NCBI GenBank assembly: GCA_030761205.1
Contig: JAULJL010000002.1
Location: 21,245,010 to 21,309,009 of the forward strand
Reading direction: 5' to 3'
Length of the DNA: 64,000 nucleotides
Source of the DNA: Fremontodendron californicum
Lineage: Eukaryota; Streptophyta; Magnoliopsida; Malvales; Malvaceae
Within the stretch, counting starts at the first letter, position 1; every line of letters starts with the position of its first letter. Below the pieces are notes generated by a model. It did no database searches and was not told where the DNA came from. It was given only the letters and a program-made list of their open reading frames with translations. Positions 1 to 9,605 of the stretch are shown piece by piece. The position numbers were made by a program, and so were the translations under genes.

Positions 1-765
1 GTCTTCAAAAGATTTATACATCACACATTGTGGGGTTAATATTTTTTGTTCAGAAGTTTTCAAGATGTGAAAACAAATAAAGAGATTTTTTGAAATACCC
101 ATTTTGATGTTGACATAAGACAAGGATTTTTCTAACCCAAAGGTATAGAACTGCCAAGATAGGTCCTAACTTCCAGATATGAGAAGAAGAAATAGAACCC
201 GGTTCAGATCTCTGTTGATGAAAGTTTGAAAACTGTTGGGGCAAAGAGAATAGCCAAAATGAATTGAAGATATACTCTGATTTGAAGAGGAAAAATGAAT
301 TTGAAAGGCTAAGCCAAAGTCTAGAAAAACAATCGGGGGCATTTGCATCACTCATGAGCACTCATCTCTTTATCAAGCTTTTACATCTGCACAGTGTCGG
401 CAAGCATTTGCATCATTCATGGGTATTTGCATTGGCATTATTCCATAAGCATCTGCATTTTACCTTTACATTTACATTCTTCATGGAATTCGCATTTGTG
501 TCATCTCAAGCAATTGCCTTATTTCTAGAATCATTGCATTTTCATTATTGTGTGGTAATTGTATTTACACCATTTATAAACCAGTTACATGAATACAATT
601 AGTAGGGGCATCTGCATCATGAAACATGGGCATCAATCCAGGCCATTTGCATTTGCACTAAGAAACATTTACATCAACCCAAGCATTTACATTTGCACCA
701 TGAAGCATGAGCAGCTTGTTAAAAAGACATGTGCATCTGCATCATTTCTCAAAGCTTCTGGTGGG

Positions 766-1910
766 AATATCTAGAATTTTACAGTTTTAAAAGTGAACAA
801 GTCTTCGGTGATGATAGCTGAAGCCTCTGGTGGAGATATCCAGGGTTTTATAATTTTGAAAAATGAGAAATCTTCTTCTGGAGGAGTTACCCAGAATTTT
901 ACAATGAGCAAGCCTTTGGTGGTGATAGCCAAAGCTTCTGGTGGGGATATCCAGAATTTTACAGTTTTAAAAGTGAACAAGTCTTCGGTGGTGATAGCTG
1001 AAGCCTCTGGTGGAGATATCCAGGGTTTTATAATTTTGAAAAATGAGAAATCTTCTTTTGGAGGAGTTATCCAGAATTTTATTCAACATGTGCATCTACA
1101 TCAAGAAGCATTTGCATCAATCTGAGTTAGTTGAATCTGCATCAAGAAATTTTGCATCAAATCAAGTCATTTACATTTGCATCAAAGACATTTGCACCAA
1201 TCTAAGTCATTTGCATCTACATCAGGAAGCGTTTGCATCAACTAAAGACATTTGCATTTGCATCATGAAGCATTTGCATCATTTCTTAAAGCTTTCAGGT
1301 ATAATCGAACTCATTTTGCTTCTCAAATGAGTCGAGCCCCAAGATCATCGTCGAGGTACTTTTTTTATTATTATGAACAAGTCTTCGGTGGTGATAGCTA
1401 AAGCCTCTGGTGGAGATATCCAGAGTTTTAAAATCCTTTGAAAAGGTAGAAAGTCTTCGGTGGTGATAGCTGAAGCTTCTGGAGGTGATACCCAAAATTT
1501 TTACAGTTTTCAAAAATGAGAAAAACTTTGGTGGTGATAGCTGAAGCTTCTAGATACCCAGAATTTTAAACACAGCTGAGAACAAGACAGGTTAAGGCCT
1601 CGAGACCATCGTCGAGGTCATTTCTATTCTTACAAATCGAATTCGTTTCCTTAAGACGAGTCGAGCCCCGAGATCATCGTCGAGGTACTTTTTTTTTATA
1701 TTATGAACAAGTCTTCGTGGTGATAGCTGAAGCCTCTGGTGGAGATATCCAGAGTTTTAAAATCTTTTGAAAAGGTAAAAAGTCTTTGGTAGTGATAGCT
1801 GAAGCTTCTGGAGGTGATACCCAGAATTTTTACAGTTTTAAAAATGAGCAAGACTTTGGTGGTGATAGCCGAAGCTTCTGGAGGAGATATCCAGAATTTT
1901 AAACACAGCT
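766..1910 (+). repeat. AAGTCTTCGGTGGTGATAGC-type tandem array, outer element
   Basis: Copies of a roughly 60-bp motif (AAGTCTTCGGTGGTGATAGC followed by GAAGCCTCTGG and GATATCCAG) alternate with variants to give a roughly 180-bp higher-order unit. The array is broken at 1090-1375 by GCATTTGCATC-rich sequence. Two copies of a spacer bearing CGAGACCATCGTCGAGGT lie at about 1598 and 1936, and related CATCGTCGAGGTA copies at 1344 and 1674. The same repeat forms the array at 17217-18410. Confidence 0.85.
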
Positions 1911-2262
1911 GAGAACAAGACAGGTTAAGGCCCCGAGACCATCGTCGAGGTTATTTCCTTTCTTGCAAATCGAATTCGCTTCCTTAAGACGGGTCGAGCC
2001 TTGATTAGATAGGGAATTAAATTTAAGGACAAAATCTTCAATTAACTGTTTAAAAAAAAAAAAGGAAAATTAAAGAATGAAAAAAGAAAAAAAGGAAAAA
2101 AGGAAAAATGAAAAAATGATGAAAAAATAGAAAATGAGAAATGAAAAAATGATAGAAGAATGAAAAGAAAACCCCTTTCCCTTTCCTTCGCATGTGATGT
2201 CACTGACCGTACAAAATTAGTGTTGGTTTATCTTTGCCTGATTCCTGATTCTCAGCAATAGC

Positions 2263-2276
2263 CAAAGAGGGGCAGC
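2263..2276 (+). promoter_or_regulatory. Polypurine tract of outer element
   Basis: The purine-rich stretch AAAGAGGGGCAGC ends directly before the LTR start TGTAGACACC. In retrotransposons this tract primes plus-strand DNA synthesis. An equivalent tract stands before the LTRs at 19506 and, on the minus strand, at 43350. Confidence 0.8.
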
Positions 2277-2408
2277 TGTAGACACCTAATTTTGTCCAGC
2301 CACTAAACAGGTATGTTTTCTTCCTATATTGATGTTTTCGAGTGTAAAAAGACTTTTTCATCCTGCAGGTGGTACTCCGAGACTTAGTTTAAGAGGGTGA
2401 GCATAAAA

Positions 2409-2480
2409 AGTCAACCCTAAAAAAAGTCAACCCCGAAAAAGTCAACCTCAGAAAGTCAACTACTAAAAATGTCAACCCAC
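2409..2480 (+). promoter_or_regulatory. W-box-like cluster in outer LTR
   Basis: Four AGTCAA motifs (reverse complement TTGACT, the W-box core bound by WRKY factors) and one TGTCAA follow one another at about 15-bp spacing. Equivalent clusters occur in all five LTRs of this group. Regulatory function is inferred from the motif only. Confidence 0.5.
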
Positions 2481-2944
2481 TTTCAAAATCAAGATTTTAA
2501 GTTCAATCGAAAAATGGAAAAAGAATTTTGATAATCCGAGGTCTACATTGAAAGATATGGAGTTCGAAAGTTAGGATTCGGAGATTCAGTAGAAAGGTAA
2601 CCCTAATCCGAGAAATTTAGGGAAAAGTGATTAAACGATCAAATTGGTCGAAATTTAAGGTTCCAAATTAAAGATAAGCACTGACTACATGTAATGAAGA
2701 AGCCACTTGCAAGAAAAATTGAATGAAAAGTCAATCCGGGAGAAAACCGAGAATTAGGGTTTTTAGTGGATTTCGGTGAAATCGGGAAGAATCACAGAAA
2801 TGGCCTGACTGGGTAAGACCAAAGCCCCCAATGGATGATTAATGATTAAAAAAGGATAGCCCAAGGCTCAGCTTGAAGAAATTTGAAAATAGGACCTGTT
2901 TTGAGCAAAACCGGGTTTCAGAGGCAAAAGTGCAAAATTGGAAA

Positions 2945-3850
2945 ATTTGGGAAAAATAGCAAATGGACTCCGAAAATTCTGAAAATTTGTCAATCTCATT
3001 CTTAAATCATTTGAAAGAGATTGGAAAAATAAAATCTTGATTCACAGTTCGTTTGCAAAATGGCCAAATCCCGGGCTTCTTATGTAGTAATTCAAAAAGG
3101 AAAATCCCGAAAAAAATAGCAAATGAGCTCCAAATCTTCTGAAATTTTGCAAATATCATTTTTAAATTATTTAGAAGAGATTGGCAAAATGAAATCTTGA
3201 TTAGGAGTTTGTTTGCAAAATGGCCAAATCTCGGGCTTCTTATTCAATAATTCAAAAAGGAAAATCCCGAAACAATAGCAAATGAGCTCCAAATCTTCTG
3301 AAATTTTGCAAATATCATTTTTAAATTATTTGGAAGAGATTGGCGAAATAAAATCTTGATTCGGAGTTCGTTTGCAAAATGGCCAAATCCTGGGCCTCCT
3401 ATGCAATAATTCAATAAGATAAATCCCAAAAAAATAGCAAATGAGCTCCAAAATTTTTGAAATTTTGCAACTCTCATTTTTAAATTATTTGGAAGAGATT
3501 GGTGAAAGAAAATCTTGATTGGGAGTTCGTTTGCAAAATGGCCAAATCCCGGGCCTCTCATGCGATAATTCAAGCCGATAAATCCCGAAAAAATACCAAA
3601 TGAGCTCCAAAAATTATGAAAACTTCCAGATCACACTTTTTAATTATTTTTAAGATATTGGTGAAGAAAAATCTTGATTTGGAGCTCGTTTAAGAAATGG
3701 TAAAATGTAGGGGCATAAAAGGGCATTTTTGGAAGAAAAAATCCAAATAAATAGCAAACGGACTCGGATAATTTTGAAAACTTCCAGAACTCAATTTTTT
3801 ATTATTTTGGAAGTATTAAAAAAATAAAAATTGAATTTGGAGTACGTTTG
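2945..3850 (+). repeat. 160-bp tandem repeats in outer LTR
   Basis: About six units start near 2954, 3115, 3273, 3434, 3592 and 3752. Each begins AATAGCAAATG(A/G)(G/A)CTCC and contains CTTGATT, GTTTGCAAAATGGCCAAATC and TCCCGAAAAA. Open frames over this block translate to the same repeated peptide and are by-products. Confidence 0.88.
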
Positions 3851-6299
3851 ATATTTATTTGCATCCGGGGGGCAAAACGATCATTTCACCCAAGCAACCG
3901 AAAAGGGCTTCTTTGGCCCTTTCAAAAAATCAGAGTTGGGCTGGAAAAGAGAAGTGTTGGCCTGCCCAGGCCCAAAGAAAGGAGGAAGCTTCTGATTTTT
4001 CAATCAAATGGCTAAAAATCAAGAGTTAGTTAGAGATTCTCTTTGATCAAGCCATGGTGATTAAGCTACATAGGCCAACAGAGATGACAACATTATTCTT
4101 GAACAGCTATAATTTGAGAGAGCTGATATGCTAATCTAAAGGTGGTAATTTCATGATTTTTTCACCTTGAATTATTAGCCATTTGATGAAAAATTGGTTA
4201 CACAAAAAATGACAACATCCTAGGGGAGGAGAGAGGTAAAATTCTGCCAGCATTAAGGAGAGGTCAGAAAATTCATTTTTCATATTCATTTTGCTGAGTT
4301 CTTTTAGTTTTTACTTAGTTTTTCTCTTCTTGGTTGAAAGCAAAAAAGAAAAGTTTAGAAAAGAAAGGAAAGTTTGAAGAGATAAAGCTTGAAATATAGC
4401 TTCTTGAGGTTGCTCTTGAGCACCAACTCTTGCACTTTCTTGATTTTCCATTCTTGTTTTTGCTATTTTGATTTCTATTTGGTGAGTTTTCATTTTAAAT
4501 AAATGTTTTTTATTGTTCTTTTAAGTTCTTCCTTCATCTCCTTCTTGAATATTTTTTTTAACAATTTTTTTTACAATAAACTCACCATGGCCAAATGGCC
4601 TACATTATTTTTTTTAAGTTGCTGTTTTGGTTTATTTTACCATATTGTTTATGTTATTTTCTTTGATCTTGGTGTTTTAAATGTTATCTTACTTCATATT
4701 CTTGAGTTATATTTTAATTTGGTTGCTTTGTTTGTTGCCATTTACGTTTTAAATATCATGTTTTTGCATTTTTAATTTTATGTTTTCATGATGTTTAAAT
4801 TTGAGCATGTTTTAGATTTAGTATATCAAGTGTTTGTGAAAATGCTTGTCTGGTCTTTGCATGATTTGAGTTTTATATCTTAGTTGAGCATGTTTTAGTG
4901 TTAGTATATTAAGTGTTTGTGAAAATGCTTGTGTGGTTTTTTGCATGATTTAAGTGTTATATTTTAGTTGAGCATGTTAGTATACGAAGTGCTTGTGAAA
5001 ATGCCATGCTTGTTGGAGCTTGAGGCCATTTGGCTACTCCATGTGTTTTGCATTTTGTGTTGCATTTTTGCCATGTTAGTTGGTAAGTTTTTGCATTTAT
5101 ATGACATTTGATTTAGTTGAGCATGTTAGTATACCAAGTGTTTGTGAAAATGCCATGTCTGCTAGTTACATTATGCTATTCGGCCACCCTTGGAATTTTT
5201 GCATTCTATGTGCATTTTTGCCATGTTAGTTGATAGGTTAGCATTTGCATGATATTTGGTTGAGTTTTTGGTTTAAGCATGCTTTGTGTTTGTCAAAATG
5301 CCATGCATATTTTAGTTATTAGGTTTGGTTCATTTGCCATGCATGTTCATGCATTTTAGGTCTAGGTTGCATTAAATGCCATGCAAATTCATTTAGGTCT
5401 AAGTCACTATATGAATGCCATGCATTTTTTCATGACATTTAGGTTTAAATCCATGCATTTCATGCATTATGTTTGCTGTACTGTTTCATGCATTTCATGT
5501 TCATGCCACTTGAATAATGACTTGAGCCAATTAATGGTTCAAAGTCATGCTCTCTTGAGCACACTTGTGGAAAATTAAGTTTGTCAAGTTGATTATTCTA
5601 CCTTTGTGATTTTTTTTACTTAGCCATTTTTTATCTAACTTTCAAAAAGTCCTAGCTATTGTTTGTAAGTCATTTTATGAGTTTCAAATATTTTTACTTT
5701 GATTTTTAAATAATTTTATCAAAGGCAAAAATGTGTTGTGGCAAAGCAGTTTTTTTTCACCTAAAACTCGTACATCTCTGATTTTTCTGGGAATTCATCT
5801 TTAATCAAAAAATTAAGCCGATTTTTTACCGTGTATTTTTACATGTCCTAAGTCTCCGGTATTTTGTTCATAATTTTTTGAATTTTTAAAAACATGGTAA
5901 AAAATCGTGGCTTAAAACTGGACAGTGGGGTCAGAATTGAATTTAAAGAAAAATCATTTTTCTGTTTTGGTTAAGTTACTTAGAGTGGGCTGATTAGGAG
6001 GGTTAGCTACTGACTTAGGGTAGTTTTTAAGCCTTTTTAAACTCTAAAAATTGTTTTTCAAGTCTCTGGTTAAGGGTAGTCAAGTCCGGATTTTTATACT
6101 TGGGAAATTAGAGCCATTTAAAAAAAGATTTAGCCCAGTTTTTATTTTTAATTCAAGCTTTTCAAACAATCACAAAGTATTTTGGTTTTAGAATATTTAA
6201 TTTGGCATATTTTCCTAAGGTAGCCGGATATCTTTTTAGATATACGGATTTCCTTAATTAAAGGAAAAAATACATTTCATGCATTGCATTTTTCATATT

Positions 6300-6304
6300 C
6301 ATGC
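6300..6304. repeat. Left target-site duplication CATGC
   Basis: CATGC directly precedes the inner element start TGTAGACACC and is repeated directly after its end at 23979-23983. Removing the element plus one copy restores ATTCATGCATTTTATAT, the sequence seen in the matching part of other LTRs (for example 9951-9967). Confidence 0.95.
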
Positions 6305-6437
6305 TGTAGACACCTAATTTTGTCCGGACCACTAAACAAGTATGTTTTCTTCCCATATTGATGTTTCCGAGTATAAAAAGATTGTTTTCATCCTGCAGGT
6401 GGTACTCCGAGACTTAGTTTAAGGGGCGAGCACAAAA

Positions 6438-6519
6438 AGTCAAACTTGAAAAAAGTCAACCCTGAAAAAGTCAACCCCGAAAAAGTCAACCCCAGAAAGT
6501 CAACTACTGAAAAAGTCAA
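6438..6519 (+). promoter_or_regulatory. Six W-box-like motifs in 5' LTR
   Basis: AGTCAA occurs at 6438, 6454, 6469, 6484, 6498 and 6514, a regular spacing of 14-16 bp. The reverse complement TTGACT is the W-box core. Only three intact copies remain in the 3' LTR (19671-19707). WRKY-dependent stress induction is known for some plant retrotransposons; here it is inferred. Confidence 0.5.
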
Positions 6520-6989
6520 CCCACTTTCAAAATCAAGATTTTAAGTTCAATTGAAAAATGGAGAAAGAATTTTGATAATCCGAGGTCTACATTGAAAGAT
6601 ATGGAGTTCGAAAGTTGGGATTTGGAGATTGAGTAGAAAAGAAACCCTAATCCGAGAAATTTGGGGAAAAGTGCTTAAACGATCAAACTGGTCGAAATTG
6701 AAGGTTCCAAATGAAAGATAAGAACTGACTACGGGTAATGGAGAAGTCACTTGCAAGAAAAACCGAAAGAAAAGTCAATCCGGGAGAAAACCGAGAATTA
6801 GGGTTTTTAGTGGATTCCGGTGAAATCGTGAAGAATCACAGAAATGGCCCGACTTGGTAAGACCAAGGCCCCCAATGGATGAAGAATGGTTAAAAAGGAT
6901 GGCCCAAGGCTCAGATTGAAGAAAATCTGAAAATCGGATTTGTTTTGAGCAAAACCGGGTTTCGGAGGTAAAAGGGCAAAATTGGAAAA

Positions 6990-7560
6990 ATTTGGGAAAA
7001 ATAGCAAATGGACTCCGAAAATTCTGAAAAATTTGTCAATCTCATTCTTAAATCATTTGAAAGAGATTGGTAAAAGAAAATCTTGATTCGGAGTTCGTTT
7101 GCAAAATGGCCAAATCCCGGGCTTCTAATGTTGTAATTCAAAAAGGAAAATCCCGAAAAAATAGCAAATGAGCTCCAAATCTTTTGAAATTTTGCAGATC
7201 TCATTTTTAATTTATTTGGAAGAGATTGGCGAAAGAAAATCTTGATTCCGAGTTCGTTTGCAAAATGGCTAAATCTCGAGCCTTATATGTAGTAATTCAA
7301 GCCGATAAATCCCGAAAAAATACCAAATGAGCTCCAAAAATTATGAAAACTTCCAGATCACACTTTTTAATTATTTTGAAGAGATTGGTGAAGAAAAATC
7401 TTGATTTGGAGCTCGTTTAAAAAATGGTAAAAAGTAGGGGCATAAAAGGACATTTTGGGAAGAAAAAATCCAAATAAATAGCAAATGGACTCGGATAATT
7501 TTGAAAACTTCCAGAACTCAATATTTTATTATTTTGGAAGTATTAAAAAAATAAAAATTG
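6990..7560 (+). repeat. 160-bp tandem repeats, four units, B-type 5' LTR
   Basis: Units start near 6998, 7158, 7319 and 7478 and match the six-unit array of A-type LTRs. The 3' LTR has the same four units at about 20186-20750. Confidence 0.85.
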
Positions 7561-7833
7561 AATTTGGAGCCCGTTTGATATTTATTTTGCATCCGGGGGG
7601 CAAAATGGTCGTTTCACCCAAGCAACCGAAAAGGGCTTCTTTGGGCCTTTCAAAAATCAGAGCTGGGCTGGAAAAGAGAAGTGCTGGCCTGCCCAAGCCC
7701 AAAGGAAGGAGGAAGCTTAGGATTTTTTCAATCAAGTGATTAAAAATCAAGAGTTAAGTTAGAGATTTTCATTTTTGAGCCTAAGTCCCAATCCCACATC
7801 CCTTTGTAATGTCAAGCCAAGGAGGTGCTCACC

Positions 7834-7841
7834 TTATAAAG
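7834..7841 (+). promoter_or_regulatory. TATA-box candidate in 5' LTR
   Basis: TTATAAAG lies in a segment unique to B-type LTRs. The 3' LTR has TTATAAATA at 22022 minus 1 kb, that is 21022-21030. The stem-loop array and donor-like site follow within 300 bp, as expected for a 5' untranslated exon. The transcription start is not known. Confidence 0.5.
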
Positions 7842-7946
7842 AAGGAGTCTTGGCCTTTGGTTGAGACCACCCACTACCCCTTTGTGAGATAGTCTATACA
7901 CTTGTATTAGGATTATCCGGGTGGTGAGTCATAGTGTTTTTATTGA

Positions 7947-8127
7947 GAGGGTTTGTAGCTTAATCCGTTCAAAAGCTACTCTGAGGGTTTGTAGCTTAAT
8001 CCGTTCAAAAGCTACTCTGAGGGTTTATAGCTTAATCCGTTCAAAAGCTACTTGTGAGAGGGTTTGTGGCTTAATCTGTTCAAAAGCTACTCTGAGGGTT
8101 TATAGCTTAATCCGTTCAAAAGCTACT
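7947..8127 (+). repeat. Five 36-bp stem-loop repeats, 5' LTR
   Basis: Units begin at 7947, 7983, 8019, 8058 and 8094 with GAGGGTTT(G/A)T. Each contains GTAGCTT (or a one-base variant) and AAGCTAC, which can pair over an 11-nt loop. The last unit ends two bases before a GTGAGT site. The open frame over this array (7921-8133) is repeat translation and not a gene. The same array is at 21135-21315. Confidence 0.9.
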
Positions 8128-8129
8128 TG

Positions 8130-8135
8130 GTGAGT
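8130..8135 (+). promoter_or_regulatory. Splice-donor-like site in LTR
   Basis: TTG/GTGAGT matches a 5' splice site. A- and B-type LTRs differ completely upstream of this point and align from it onward (4482 in the outer LTR; reverse complement of 55265-55270 in the minus-strand 5' LTR). An acceptor-like site stands just before gag at 12930-12931. Splicing is a prediction. Confidence 0.4.
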
Positions 8136-8439
8136 TTTCATTTTAAAATAATGTTTCTTGTTCTTCCTTCATTTCCTTTCTTAAGTATATTTTTCTTACA
8201 TTTTGTTTTTACAATAAACTCACCATGGCCAAATGGCCTACATTATTTATTTTAAGTTGTTGTTTTTGATTCATTTTACCATATTGTTTATGCTATTTTC
8301 TTTATTTTTGATGTTTTAAATATTATGTTATTTCATGTTCTTAAGTTATATTTAATTTGGTTGCTTTGTTTGTTGCCATTTATGTCTTAGATATCATGTT
8401 TTTGCATTTTTAATTTTCTGTTTTCATGTTGTTTAAATT

Positions 8440-8800
8440 TGAGCATGTTTTAGAGTTAGCATATTAAGTGTTTGTGAAAATGCTTGTGTGATTCTTTGCA
8501 TGATTCTTGTTTTATATCTTAGTAAGCATGTTTTAGATTTGGTATATTAGGTGTTTGTGAAAATGCTTGTGTGATTTTTGTGTTATGACTTAGTTTTTCA
8601 TGCTAGCATACCAAGTGTTTGTGAAAATGCCATGCTTGTTGAAGCTTGGAGCCATTTGGCTACTCCATGTGTTTTGCATTGTGTGTTGTATTTTTGTCAT
8701 GCTAGTTGTTAAGTTTTTGCATTTGCATGATATTTGGTTGGATTTTTGAATTAAGCATGCCTTGTGTTTGTGAAAATGCCATGCATGGCTTAGGTCTAGG
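8440..8800 (+). repeat. GTGTTTGTGAAAATGC tandem repeats in LTR
   Basis: Diverged units of about 80-100 bp contain GAGCATGTTTTAGA, then AAGTGTTTGTGAAAATGC. The same block is seen at 4790-5320, 21630-21980 and, on the minus strand, about 40330-40860 and 54430-54960. Confidence 0.75.
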
Positions 8801-9174
8801 TTACATTAAATGTCATGCAAGTTCATGTTAGGTCTAGGCCATATTATTTATTTCATGCATTTTCCTTACCTTTAGGTTTAAATCCATGCATTTCATGCAT
8901 TATGTTTGCTGCATTATTTCATGCATTTCATGTTCATGCCACTTGAATAATGACTTGAGCCAATTAATGGTTCAAAGTCATGCTCTCTTGAGCACACTGG
9001 TGGAAAATTAAGTTTGTCAAATTGATTATTCTACCTTTGTGATTTTTTTACTTAGCCAATTTTTATCTAACTTTCAAAAAGTCCTAGCTACTCTTTTCAA
9101 GTCATTCTATGAGTTTCAAATATTTTTATTTTGATTTTTAAATGATTTTATCAAAGACAAAAAAAATGTGTTGG

Positions 9175-9605
9175 CAAAGCAGTTTTTTTTTTCCACCCAA
9201 AACTCGTACATCTCCGATTTTTCTGGGAATTCATCTTTGATCAGAAAATTAAGTCGATTTTTTTCCGTGTATTTTTACATGTCCTCAGTCTCCAATAAGT
9301 TTTTTAGAATTTTTGGAATTTTTAAAAATAGGGTAAAAAATCGTGGATTAAAACTGGACAGTGGAGTCAGAATTGATTTTAAAGAAAAACAAAGCAGTTT
9401 TTTTTCTCCTCCAAAAACTCGTACATCTCTGGTTTTTCTGGGAATTCATCTTTGATCAGAAAATTAAGTCGGTTTTTTTCCGTGTGTTTTTACATGTCTT
9501 GAGTCTCCAATAATTTTTTCAGAATTTTTGGAATTTTTTAAAATAGGGTAAAAAATCGTGGATTAAAACTGGACAGTGGAGTCAGAATTGAATTTAAAGA
9601 AAAAC
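9175..9605 (+). repeat. 215-bp tandem duplication, B-type LTR only
   Basis: Two copies begin CAAAGCAGTTTTTTT at 9175 and 9390, and each runs through AACTCGTACATCTC to AATTGA(A/T)TTTAAAGAAAAAC. The outer A-type LTR has a single copy (about 5740-5955). The 3' LTR of this element shows both copies at 22373 and 22579. Confidence 0.88.

Larger units (their letters stand above)
1..2276 (+). mobile_element. 3' internal region of outer A-type Ty3/gypsy element (partial)
   Basis: This is the untranslated 3' end of an LTR retrotransposon whose left part lies outside the window. Bases 1-760 match 16483-17215 of the complete element further right almost base for base. The region holds a stretch rich in GCATTTGCATC motifs (about 330-760 and 1090-1290), two blocks of a 60-180 bp tandem repeat (766-1090 and 1375-1910), and an A-rich (GAAAAAT-like) tract at 2045-2175. 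It ends in a purine-rich tract directly before the LTR. No convincing gene is present. The open frame at 793-1125 comes from the tandem repeat. Confidence 0.85.
2277..6304 (+). repeat. 3' LTR of outer A-type element, first part
   Basis: The LTR begins TGTAGACACC after the polypurine tract. It stops abruptly at 6304 inside ATTCATGC, where the inner element begins, and resumes at 23984. Without the insertion it is about 5.2 kb and ends GGTTGCGACA at 25168. It contains a W-box-like cluster (2409-2475), six copies of a repeat of about 160 bp (2945-3850), an A-type segment (4020-4480) with no clear TATA box, a GTGAGT site at 4482, and repeats built on GTGTTTGTGAAAATGC (4790-5300). Short open frames inside it are not genes. 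Confidence 0.92.

Noticed and set aside
3244..3573. Frames with a repeated GPGFGHFANEL peptide (also 6911-7204, 20099-20488, 42384-42644, 56432-56845)
   Set aside because: They run antisense over the 160-bp LTR repeats and differ in length between copies; by-products of the repeat.
5381..5578. 65-codon frame rich in Met, His and Cys in A-type LTRs (also 40078-40275, 54173-54370)
   Set aside because: It arises from CATGCATTTCATG-type repeats in the LTR; composition is unlike a normal protein and B-type LTRs lack it.
6547..6756. 69-codon antisense frame kept in three LTRs (also 19735-19944, 56864-57073)
   Set aside because: It starts with TTG and not ATG, is broken in the other LTRs, and is explained by LTR similarity.
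7921..8133. 70-codon frame with a repeated SLIRSKAT peptide (also 21109-21321)
   Set aside because: It is a translation of the 36-bp LTR repeat; the only conservation is that of the LTR.
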